A stretch of DNA of 64,000 nt from Cardinalis cardinalis. Lineage: Eukaryota; Chordata; Aves; Passeriformes; Cardinalidae. Under the pieces are notes generated by a model. The model saw nothing but the letters and a program-made list of their open reading frames with translations. It did no database searches and was not told where the DNA came from. Positions within the stretch are counted from its first letter, which is position 1, and each line of letters starts with the position of its first letter. Below, one piece after another: positions 1 to 11,341 of the stretch. The translations under genes were made by a program, and so were the position numbers. The DNA lies in NCBI GenBank assembly GCA_014549065.1, contig JACDOX010000107.1:709824-773823 (forward strand), in the 5' to 3' direction.

Positions 1-80
1 CCAGGGATGGGCAGAGGGGCAGGATTCCTGCCTTGCCCTGCCAGGGATGGGCAGAGGGGCAGGATTCCTGCCTTGCCCTG
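1..80. repeat. 40-bp tandem duplication at the left edge
   Basis: Positions 1-40 and 41-80 are identical (unit starts CCAGGGATGGGCAGAGGGGC). The array may continue to the left of the window. Confidence 0.95.
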
Positions 81-1958
81 CCAGCATTCCAGCTGGCAGT
101 GCTCTGGATGCAGTCAGCCTTTGCTGCCTGGTACTCTGCTGACTCCTGGGCAACTCACTGCCCCCTTGAGCCCCCAGATATTGGTAAAGGGTACTGACCA
201 CCAGCTGAGCCCAGAGGGACCCCACGAACAGCCAGACACCAATCTGAGCTCAGTGGCCCAAACAATTTCCCATTGCTCCCCTATGCAATGCCCCTGTAAC
301 CAATTTGGCCACAAGGATGTTGGGATTTTCCTTCAGTGCTACACAAACACAGGCTCATTCTCTGTGCCTGCCTTCCTCAAAGCTCCTTAATCACCTGTCC
401 CTGCCTCCTCCTGGGATGGCACACTCCACACTGCTTTGAAAGAGAACCAGCAGCAGGATCTGAGGCACTGCAGAGGTGGAAAGTGCCTGTCCCAGAGCAG
501 GTGGAACTGAACCAGCTGGGAGCAGCAGGCATCAGAGGAGCAGAAGCCATCTGATACCACAGCCAGTTGCAGGGAAAGAGAATTGTTTTGATCATATTCA
601 CCTTTTGAGATTTAGAGCAGTTTAGCTCCTGCAGAGGCTTCTTTCTTCCTACAGCATGAGGAAGAGCCATTCATACATTTCTAGCCTCTTCACTCTCCCT
701 CAATTAACTCTCCTTCCCCTCCTGTCAAGCCTGAACTTCCACTCTGACCTCCACCTACTCCATGGCTCTGGAAAGTGCTTGTCCATTTTCCAGACAGGAT
801 CTGGAAGCCAAGCCCCCCTGCTTCTGGAGGGTGAGTAAAACCTTCAGCAGCAGCACCACAGGGGTGAACAGGGAACTTAGGAGAGAATTCCTCACCCAAG
901 TCAAGTGGTCCACTGCCTGCCCCAAGAGGAGACTACACAAAGTATTCAAAGACAAGTCATTTATATTAAACTTTTTTTCAGCCTTCCCTTCTAAAATTGA
1001 CTTCAGTCTGCCTTAGAAACTCCCAATATACATTATCTCACACAATTTGACTGCTCTTGCTTCTAGAGTGCACAGAAGAGCAGAGATTTCCAAGATCTCC
1101 CTTTCTTAAGAAGGATCAGGAACTTGGCTACAAGCAGACACTGCCTAAAAGCAGCTTTGAAGCCATTTGACCCCTGTAATTCTTCCTGAATTTACACGGA
1201 TGACAAGGCTGGAATCTGTTCTGCCTCCGTTTTGCAAATGAGTACCTGGATCCACTGTTTCCAAGGGGTTTTAATAACTCCTACAGCAAACCATGTTTTA
1301 TGTAAAAATGTCAGGAAAGGAACTGAAAACCATTTGCCCACAGCATTTCGGAAGGAAAATGACATGCAGCCTACCCTCTTCTCCTGTAAAGTGAATCATT
1401 ATAAAAGGCAGGAAAAATATTCTTTGTTCCTGCCATGTAGCACAGGGTGGGCAGCACATGCTGTCACTGACAGCTCCTTTGCTTTCTTAGCACTTACTCT
1501 TGCCTTGCAGTGAAATGTGAGGAAGAAAAATTATGTCTGAATTGCCCAGCATTCTTTGGATTTCTGCTTGAAATTGTTTTCTCAGTAGCCACTCTCCTAT
1601 TCTGCAGGAAATACATAACAACCACCAAATCACCTCTTGTAAAACAGCACCCACTGCTGCTCCAGGAAGGGTGGGGAAGGGTTCCCAAGCACACAGGCAG
1701 AAGGAACAAACCCACCAGAGCTTTTTCCAATCCCATCAACCTTCAGTGCACCAAGCTTCAAACCAACAGAGCCTTCTCACAGAAAAGCAACGAGTAGTAA
1801 CTATCCTGAATTTTAAAGGCGATCAAAGCAGTCCCACTAGGAAGACACAGCACTTNAAGAGATTGTGTTGAGCATCTTCACACGGGTGTAAATGTGGATT
1901 TCCAACAGAACTTCCCCTCCCTGGGGGCTCTGCAACTCCACCCATCCCTGCACAGCAA
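81..1958. other. No gene seen (downstream of TEDC1 exon 5, probably intronic)
   Basis: AT-rich unique-looking DNA with short chance ORFs on both strands. I looked on the minus strand for the missing TEDC1 C-terminal exon (leucine/glutamate-rich, FWQWM-like) and found nothing convincing. Confidence 0.5.
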
Positions 1959-2339
1959 TGTCACCATGACATTTTCTGAAAAATCCCTTTGCCAGGATTT
2001 TTTCTCCTGAGAAGCTGAGAAGCCTCAGAAATGTAAACAAGAATTATCTGATTGCTTGGAATGTGCTCTGGAGGTTGCTCACCAACAGGTGCATCTCTGA
2101 TTGGTTCCATGGGAATTGTTTTTAATTAATGACCAATCCCATCCAGCTGTATCAGACTCTATGGTCAGCCACGAGTTTTTATTATCATTCTTGTCCAGCC
2201 TTCTGATGTCTCCTTTTTCTTTAGTATAGTTTTAGTATATCATTTTCTTTTAATATAATATCATATCATAATATAATAAATCAGCCTTTTGAGAACTTGG
2301 AGTCAATTCTCATCTCTCACCTCATCCTGGGAACCCGCA
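1959..2339 (+). mobile_element. Solo LTR, family A copy 1 (ERVK-like)
   Basis: The element starts TGTCACCATGAC and ends in CCCGCA. It is flanked by a perfect 6-bp target-site duplication CAGCAA (1953-1958 and 2340-2345). An AATAAA signal lies at 2275-2280. It is the same family as the LTR at 28366-28763: both share the segment around TTTCTCCTGAGAAGCTGAG and the end near AATAAATCAGCCTT. The 6-bp duplication fits ERVK-type integration. Orientation is antisense to TEDC1. Confidence 0.85.
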
Positions 2340-2345
2340 CAGCAA

Positions 2346-3542
2346 TTCTGGTGCACAGCACCACAGCAGCCACTCTGCTCCTGACATGACACCACCAAAA
2401 CACCAGAGACAGCTAGAGAGAGAGAATAAACCTTTCAGCCACCAGAAGCCAGGGAGGTTTAAAGCCCATTCTTGCTCCACCATCCATCTGAGTGATGGCA
2501 GGGCACCAAGGGGAAAGCAGCAGTCCAGGGGTCTCTGGCAGGGTCAGAAGGTCAGCTCAGAAAAGGGCTGCCTACACACCTNACCCTGCTCATCACAGAG
2601 CAGCATCAAGGGTATACTTCATATTAAACCCATCCTTCCAATCCTCTGAACAACCACCATCACAATTCCAGCACTCTGGATCATTCAGCTCCCTCAAGCT
2701 TTCTTGTGTGAGCCTCCAGGCCTCCTGCATTTAGGTGCTGGAGCCCCATATATAATGCAATACATCATCAGATCTGCTCTCCTCTGCAATATTAATGCCA
2801 GCTCCCATGTTATTTCTCACCAACCTGACTACCATGCATGTAAAATGTCTAAAGTAACTGTTGTTGGAAGAGCAACACAAAACATTAAGTCATTTAAGAG
2901 GGGGGAAAAAAGCATTGCCTTTCACTGGCAGTGCTGCTCAGAGCACATGGCAGGAAGCGTGTTTTACACCTCTAATGCACAGCCCAGCAGGATAAATGCT
3001 AAAGTTGGAAACTCTAGCATTCAAAGTTAAAAAGTGCCAGAATTCAAGCTGCCTGAGCAACACTAATTTGACCCTCCCATGTGTATAAGGTCTGGCATTA
3101 TGCAACCAAAATGTTTCCCTTCATAATCTGTCTCACCAAGGGCACAGACTGGCTGGTGCTCACTCCACATGCTATTCCTTTTCCTTTCAAATGGCATATT
3201 ATTCTGTTTGTTCTTCAGAGGGAAACCACAGCCTTATTTGTCACACATCATTCAAATCCCATTCTAAAGGCAGAATTTTTATCTTGAAGATAAACAAGTT
3301 ATCTTCCCTAATGACCCATGTGAGACAAGATAATAGCATCGCTGCTGGGCCGCAAATGGGAAATGAAAACAAGGAGATGTAAGTAAAATGCTTCCATTGC
3401 TTTTGGATGCCTTAACTGAGACTTCCAAGACATGATTTTCAGGAAATTTAGGAGTTACTACAAAGCATTTCATGGATACATCTACCCAGCACAGCTCAAC
3501 ATCTACCCAACAACTTGCAACCCTGTGCACAGCCCTCCATGG
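2346..3542. other. No gene seen
   Basis: Non-coding AT-rich DNA between two LTRs. An 18-bp string beginning AGAGCAGCATCAAGGG at about 2597 recurs at about 4627. This suggests a weak, old shared repeat. Confidence 0.4.
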
Positions 3543-3553
3543 TCTCNGGTTTC

Positions 3554-4187
3554 TGTGGTGGAAATGGCTCCCAAGGTATTGAAAAGTCTCTTTTTTCCCA
3601 GCCCTGTGACTGAAGAAGAAGTGGAGATTTGCCAGTTCTGCTTCTCAAGGTTGTTTATTTTCTCTTATCTGTTCCATTCTTTCTCTGACCTGCTGAGATC
3701 TGTCCGGCAGGTCGGGTTGTGGCACAGTCCCTGCCCTTGGGGTGGTGTTAACGTTTTATACTAAGAACTGCGTGTACTTTATTTACAATAATTTTCCAAT
3801 ACCTATCACCTATGTTAGACAGTCTGTCTCTACTCTAAACCAATCCAGAAGTGTCACCATCACAGCAGAAGATGGAGGACAAGAGGAAGAAGAAGGACAG
3901 GACACTGAAGTCATGAAATCACTGCTTTGTCTTGGCAGATTCCTCCATCTTGCCCCTTGAACCCCCATTCTAAATCCCCAAAATTCTACTTTTCCACCTT
4001 GTGACAAATTAACTCTTATTCTGCTCAAATTCTTGTGGCTTGCAANTCTTCACACAAAGTTGGTAATTGTTTCCATGGGCTAAAATCAAAGGCACAGGTG
4101 TTTGTGACTCCATACCAAGGTCTCTGAGCCCCTTGCCAGGTTCTCGAGTCCTCCAGGGCAGCCAGAGGGATGTCCTGGGTCCCAACA
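3554..4187 (-). mobile_element. LTR of an endogenous retrovirus, family B
   Basis: On the minus strand the element begins TGTTGGGACCCAGGAC at 4187 and reaches ...TTTCCACCACA at 3554. It has AATAAA signals, including one at 3654-3659. TG...CA termini and the length (about 634 bp) fit an LTR. CCATGG occurs at 3537-3542 and again at 4188-4193. If that is the target duplication, the element extends to 3543 with a non-canonical end. It is in the same sense as TEDC1. Confidence 0.7.
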
Positions 4188-4193
4188 CCATGG

Positions 4194-7100
4194 AAAGCTT
4201 AGTTAACCTGAGAATCCAAAGGCACAGGAGTCTGGCAGCACTCCAGGACAAAGGAGAACTGCCTCAGCTGCTGAGGCTTCCTTCTTCTCCCAAAGGTTCT
4301 CCCACTCTTCTTCACCTTCATCAACCCCTTTCCTTTCTTCAGCTCAGCTGTGAACACAACCAAGGCATTTATCCTGCCCTCTGAACACACCATGGCTCCT
4401 AATAAACATACCTTACACTCCAAAACTGTGCTCCCCTTCAGATCACTGATAGATTTGATGTTTTTAGAAAGACACTTTTGAAAACCCCTCCTGCAGCATG
4501 AGGAGGAGGTTGAACACTCAGAGCATCACAGGAGGGGGGTGACATTTCCTGCAAGAGGGTGACTTCTCAGACTCCCANAAGGAGCAAGACACTGAGCCAA
4601 GTCTTTAGACAGATCCTCTCCATTCATAGAGCAGCATCAAGGGTAATTTCCCTGTCCTAATTTTCCTCTCCAATCTTGGCCTTCCTGTTTATATTCAGCC
4701 CCTTATGCCTCACTTGGTTTCTTTTCATCCCTGTCATCTGAATTCTTTCACATCAGAGCTACCCTGCTTCCAAAATGCCTCATTCAGGCTTCCAGGAATG
4801 TGTCTCTTCCAGCTCCTGACTTCACTGGACAAGGGCCAGAGCAAAAAGGTTCTTCACTCTCCATCCTATCCCTCCCCAGAGTCCTGCTCCAGCTCCCAAC
4901 ACAGTCCACATTCCCTGTGTCCTTCAATGAATGATGTTGGAATGGCTTAGTAAAAACAAGTTAAAGATAGGAAGAGAGGAAAATACTTTAAAAGGACAAA
5001 GCATTTGCTATTTTTATTCCAAGTGTCCTGGTGAGCATAATTATGCAAATTCAAAAAACTTGTCATAATTGACCTTTCAAAACATGTGTGTCCATGGGCC
5101 TAACATACAATTCTTTGGTGAACCTTGAAATTTATTAAAGGTCAGCAGCTCTAAAACTTAATTTCATTTAATCATTGAAGAACTTATTTAACATGCAGCC
5201 ATCACTAATCATCAAGGAAAAACAAACTTGCTTAGGAACAGGTAAAAATTTTGATGCACTGGACCAGCAAACGTTGTAGCTTTAAAAAGCTGTAAAAGAA
5301 AATTTTAAAAATGTTCTTGCTACAGAACGTAGCAGTTTAGTTGTTGTTCTGAAAATTTAACAAAGCCAAAATCCAAGGGTTCAGGTCCATCTGAAGCCCT
5401 GGAAGCAGATCCGGTAAATGGTCAAAAGTTACTACTGATTCAAACTAAGTTAATTCCAGCAGTGTATAGAGTAAGTCTAAAATCTCATTGTGTTTAGATT
5501 CTCCAGGGCTTGGCTGTCTCTTCTGAGCCACTGCTCCAAGAACTGTCACAGATCTTTGTGCTCCTTTGGGGCAAACTGTTCTCCACCCTCAGAATCTCAT
5601 TTGCAGCAACACAGTCTCTGCCCACCTCGAAAACTGGCTCTTTGTGAGAAAAGCTCACCCAGAGCCTGGCACAACTCCTAGTGAAATGAAACTCCATGAA
5701 GATTTCTGAGACATCAGGACTGGCCAAGGAGGGATTTTGAACACAAAAGCCACAAAAAGAAAACCAAAACAGGAAAACCCAGGTTTTCACAAACACTCAC
5801 AAGCCCCAGTGCAGCCACTCCTATGCTATCTGATTTTTTATGCAGGAGCTAATTGAGAAATTTCAGGTTGTTTTTTTTTTCTTCCAGGAAAGTAAAACAC
5901 GATTTTACNTTACAAATAGGCAAAGCTGCCCTTAATTAGACCAGGAGCTACAACACAAAATACTGATCCCATTCAAGGACAGAAAGGACAGAACTATGGC
6001 TTGTACCAAGGGAATGAAACAATAAACACATAAACAGCTGAGGGCCAGACCAAACAGAATTAGTTGCCAGAGCACCACAGAAGATCATGAATCTATGACA
6101 ATTTATACCAGTGAAGGCAGCTTGCCCTTGAAGCCCAAAGACATTTTTTCACTAAACACCAAACCTTTTTTCTGGAATTTACATGCAGTACAAGCCTTCA
6201 TTTCCTGACTTAAATCTTCTGCCCAGCAGCATCACAGTCTATAGAATGAATGTCATTTTTTCCCATTGGTATCTACACTCTGAGAAATGTGTTGCTTGAA
6301 CTGCTTCTTGTACAACAGATGGAAGGACATTCTAAAACATCAGATGGCTCCCTAACAGGCTCTTTGAAATTCAAATAAGGTTACATATCCTTCACCTCAC
6401 CATACAAGACCACAACAGGGCTGATTACAGAAATACTAGCACAGGTCTGTGTCAAATCAATAACGTGACACGGTGTCAAGCTTATCAGAGGGGCTGAACT
6501 GTTTATTTTCATTTGGCACCTGCCTGCAGTGCCTGTCACCACCAGGAACATTCCAGGAAGTCCCAAGCAGCCAACACAAGGACACCAAATATAGCCTGGG
6601 ACACAGCAGCTGGAACTGTCCTGCCACAGTTATTCCATTTTCATCCAAGGGGAGGAACAACCTGGGATCCATTTCTGGAGATAGTGCAGTAGCACAGCGA
6701 TTATTCAGCAGCCAGACAAATACCTTGTGTTAGCTGACAGAGCTGATTTGGCAGCTCTGCCCCCACACACGTTCCAGGAGGTGGTGCTGTCCCTTGCATG
6801 CACTGAAATCACTGCTTTGTCTTGGCAGAGAAAAACTGGAGCAGATAAGGGGCACTTTATGCAAGTCAAAGCCCATGACAACAACTGAAGACTCAACTTT
6901 TTGATGAAAAAGTAACTGTTAAATGCACATTCAACATTTCTGAGAATTCCAAGACCATCAGCTCCTCATGCTTCCAATGTGAATGCACTTGTTCTGGCAA
7001 GAACAGCAGCTCTGTAGTGCTTTGCATGAATTCCAACCACGGCCTATTACTCACAGAGAATAAACCTGTTGTGTCACCCATCTGTAACAGCCATCTGGGA

Positions 7101-10100
7101 CAGATGTTTTAAATGGAAACTGCAACAAGATTTAGGCTTCACTGACAACCTACCTTACATCTTGATCAGTTATCCCTCAAATGACCCATAAGAAATTATG
7201 GATCCCACCTGACTGAAGGAAGCAATACTGATACTTCACACTGGTGTCCTTTCCTGATAAATCAGCAGCCCAGAAAGCAGATCAGTGCTGTGCCTGCACA
7301 TCCTACCCCATCCCACCCAATCCCTGCTGCTTGGAGAGCTAAAGCTCACTTGAATCTTTTATGGGCATGGAATTGACCATACATTATGTATGCAAAGTCA
7401 GACAGACTATTTGTTTGCTCCCATTTACTTGCTACCAAGAACCTCAGCTTCTTATGCCAAATAAATCACCTTTAAAACATGTTAATGATCAACAAACATA
7501 AACATTCTTCATAAAATTCTAAAACAAAATTATTAGCTATTCACATCCAAGTTCTATAAATTTCACTGCATGTCCATCTGGCAGACATCTGCATTATTTA
7601 TTTGCTGTCACACTCAGTAAATTGATTTACTGGCATTTAAAGGTGTCATCTTTACTCATTACAATTTCAGTGATCACTCCAGCGCTGCCAACATCACACC
7701 CATGACCTGAGTTTCAACTTTTAATCTCTCCTAAGATTGAATTCCACATACAAAGCAGAATATGAAGAGACAGAGGAAACTGAAGGACTAAGGTGCTTTG
7801 ATTTGAAGTTCATTGATCTCTATACAGTAACAATAGGGTGAGAAAGTTAATTTAATGACTCAAGTGCAACACACACTTTTCTGAGCCCAAGGTAAACTTC
7901 AGAACTGGCAACACTGCTGTGCAGAGTTAAGACAGGTGGACTTGATAGACAAGAAAGAGGAATGAGACCACATCCTTGGAAAGGATTACTGCCCTGGAAA
8001 GTTTGGGGCAGATGTGGCCACATCACCTGTGTGCTCTCCCAGTTGTGCTTCCCAGCTACATCAGCAGCAGTGCCAGAGACCAGAACTCCAGCCCTGCCCT
8101 GGANATATTTCAGGCTGGCAAACAGCAGCAGCCCCCTGCCTCACCCCAGCTGCTGGGGGGAGACATTTGAACACATGCAATACCCATCAGCTTGGAAAAT
8201 GCATCGGAACACAAGAGACTCAGGGTGCTCTGACTATATTCTAGGACACTAAGTGATAAGTGCAGGAGATTTTCACAAGAAGATGCAATGACCCCCCCCA
8301 AGCTCCCCAATTTGTGTGCTCCAGCACAAGCTCAGGCCAACAGCTCCAAAACCATCTCCACTGACCAAGGAGCTCCTGAGCTTCCACTGGAAACAGCTCC
8401 AGCTGAAATAACAGCACCTCCTCTCCTCTGCCAGCCCCAGGCAGCACAGGAACCAAACACTGCAGTGACCTGCAGCTCACAGCCACACACATACACATAA
8501 CCACAGCCAAACCACAGGAGAAGCTGGAGATTGATCATGCCTCACTAGAGAAAAACATAATTAAAACCATTAGGTTTGGAAAACTTCCAGCCCTATGAAT
8601 CTGACAAAGACATTTATGATGATAGAGGAATAATAATGTCCAGTAAAATCCCCGTACATAAAAGCCCTAAAAGTGTTTTACAGTCAAAAATCCAAGGAAA
8701 GAACGTTTTAAGTAAGTTAATATGCATCTTCTATAGAAAAGGAGCAGCGTGACTTTTACATTTCATAAAGTGAAGCTTGACTTCACAGCTATCTGTATCC
8801 TGTCACACTTTTCCTGTCAGACTAAACATCTCTTGTTTTGATGCAAACAGAGCAACTTCTCTCGCAGGGTATTTTTGATTAAAATGAACTCGAGGCTTAA
8901 AAAAGAAGAGCCCAAGTCCTTCTGTGATAGCAAATTTCTGATGCTGCANTCCACTTTGCACTGCTGGGCTTTGAAGGATGCCCAGGATGAGAAGGAATTA
9001 ATAACCCCCTCCACAAGAGGGGTGCATTATAGTAAAGCATCCTGACTCTTTTTATTCATCCATGCAGCAGGTTCTTACTTAAGGTAACATTAAGAGAAAT
9101 GTCTCATTTANTTGAAAGGACAAAAAACAATTTCACAGTTTTTGGAGAAAACATTTGGCAGAGTGCTGCCATCTGCACCAATATTTGAAAACCAAGCCAT
9201 TCAAACACTCATAATTTACTTAATCTTAGCCAGATATTTGAAAATTAGAGGCTTTTTATTACATTTTCCAACCAAAGCAGCATCACTTTGCATATGGAGC
9301 ATTAGATCCATCTGGAAAAGTGACACTCAAAACAACAATGCCTTTTCAAGCCCATACCACCTTGCTGTACCAGGCTCTTCATACATATTGAGCATATGAC
9401 TTCCAGAAGCTGCTTTTGGAAAACAAGGGGAAGGGGAGACAAACTCTACAAAGAATGTTCAAATGGTGACCATAACAATTATAAGGCTCTCAAAAGCATC
9501 TATACTCAAGTGTTGTGATGACTTCCTGCAATTTCTCCTGTTTATTTTAAAATCAGGCTCAAGAGAGCAGTTTAAAACACCTTTCTTGAATAGGTTTGAG
9601 AGCTTTCAGAGGTTAAGAATTTCACAGCTGATTATACTGACAAATAATTCCAATTTTGGATCAGCCCAAGCAATAAGCGACATAAGAAAGGAATTTCCAA
9701 CACACATGCACTGGAGCTGAAGCTGTTTGGGATTGCACCTGTCAGAGCCCAGAAACTGGAGACAGACTGTGGCCACTTGTAGTTTATTTAAAGAAAACAT
9801 CTTCTGTCACTCTGCCTCTCAGTCATCACCCCGGTTTTGATTCATGTATTTGCTGTTTAAGCCTGGGAAAGGTGGAATGAAGACTTTGTTCATTTTAATT
9901 AAACAACACAGCTGCCCACTAAACCTTCTTGACTACAGCACTCTACCTAACCACAATGCTTACAACACAGAAAAACCATTTTATCCTGAGCCTGCCTTGA
10001 ACAGAACACCTGGAGCAGGCATCCAGGAAAGGGAGCAGAATGCAAGGAAAAGCTCCTGGACTGATTCATTACCAAAGCAGTCAGAACCAAATACCAAGAG

Positions 10101-11242
10101 TACCATTAAGCTTTATTGCAACAGATCAGTGACACACTCAGGGTAAGGCTTTGGGGAAAAAGGTCGTTGCTAAGTCCCTCTGCAGAGCTGGAAGTTTCTA
10201 ATACCAGCCTGCCAGACCTTCACAGGCATTTGCTAAGATCTGGAAGACTTCAGAGCAAGGTGCTGCTGTGTGTGCTGAGCCAGCCACAGGAGGGGCACTG
10301 TGAAGCACAAGTGAAAAAGAAATACCAAGCTGACTTAAGGCCATTTGCTCCAGAAAAACAGTAGTTTTCCAGGAAAATGCTCTAAACAGATGAATCTTAC
10401 CAAGAGGCTGGATATGAACTGTTCCATCCAAGAAACATTCAGCAATGAAAGATTAACATGCATTTTACTTTAGGGGCTTTGAACACAAAACTATCCTCCC
10501 ACCTTCAAATCTACTTTCCTGAATTTCTTTGTGCAGAATATTTACAATGCCCACTTTCATTCTTAAGCAAACAGCAGAAAGAATATCTTCTTTGAGCAAA
10601 CAGGTGTGGACAGACTGCAGAAATTTGACAAATATTGATTTTGTTAGGGATGAGCTTGAAATTTCCATCTTGTTTCAGTTTCATACTGAATGAACTTTTA
10701 GAAAGTGATTTTTAAAAACAAATGTATTATACTGAATTAAAAGAAGCAAATTAAACTACTTCAGATAATGAACTGAAACACCTATGATAATTGAGTAATT
10801 GAGAGCAGTAGGAATTTATCCTCAGGGTAAAACAGTACATGGGGAGAATGGTGTTTTCCTAAGAGGTTCTGTCTTGCTCAGGCAGGGCCACAGGCAGACA
10901 CTGTGCCTGACTGGCCCGGAGGTGGTTACTGCAGGATACAGCCAGTCAGCCAACTTATCTGCAGTGTTTTATTCTACAAGCTTTTTCTCCTGTGGCACTT
11001 TCAGTCAGGTCTCTTCCCACTTCTTGTCTATCAGGTTTTATAAAACTTACCCTGATACCTTTGGGCTTATGTTCTATCAAACCAAATTTGGTGAATACAA
11101 ATAAGTGAAGAAACTGAAAATTCAATATATAAGCCCTTATTTCTGCTGGAAATTAAGTTTAAAAAATGTTAAAAGGAATGCAGTCCTTACAATGTTTGTG
11201 TAAAGCATACTGAGCATCCAAGAATTCCAGGAGAAGCATTAC
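4194..11242. other. No gene seen (probable TEDC1 intron 5)
   Basis: About 7 kb of AT-rich non-coding DNA. It contains a 26-bp match (6805-6830) to part of the family B LTR at 3914-3939. No exon, RNA gene or intact mobile element was recognised. Short ORFs are scattered and overlap on both strands. Confidence 0.5.
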
Positions 11243-11341
11243 CTGCTTGTAGTTCTCTGGATGTCTAATGAGATCTGCTTCTGTGACAGAGAAATGTCCG
11301 AGGTTCTGGTCCATGTGGGAGCCACTGGTGAATAAATGGAT
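11243..11341 (-). CDS. TEDC1: TEDC1 coding exon 5
   Basis: The exon is 99 bp (33 codons, phase 0 at both ends), with acceptor CTGTTCCAG and donor GTAATGC. It encodes IHLFTSGSHMDQNLGHFSV and then TEADLIRHPENYKQ. This corresponds to the human IHLYTRGC...LSVTEAE-LRDPE segment that directly follows the QQEQC block. No convincing next exon was found between here and position 1. Confidence 0.9.

Noticed and set aside
1232..1300. Minus-strand PWKQWIQ followed by GT as the missing TEDC1 exon
   Set aside because: It superficially resembles the expected FWQWM block, but the residues upstream do not match the family and no good acceptor is present.
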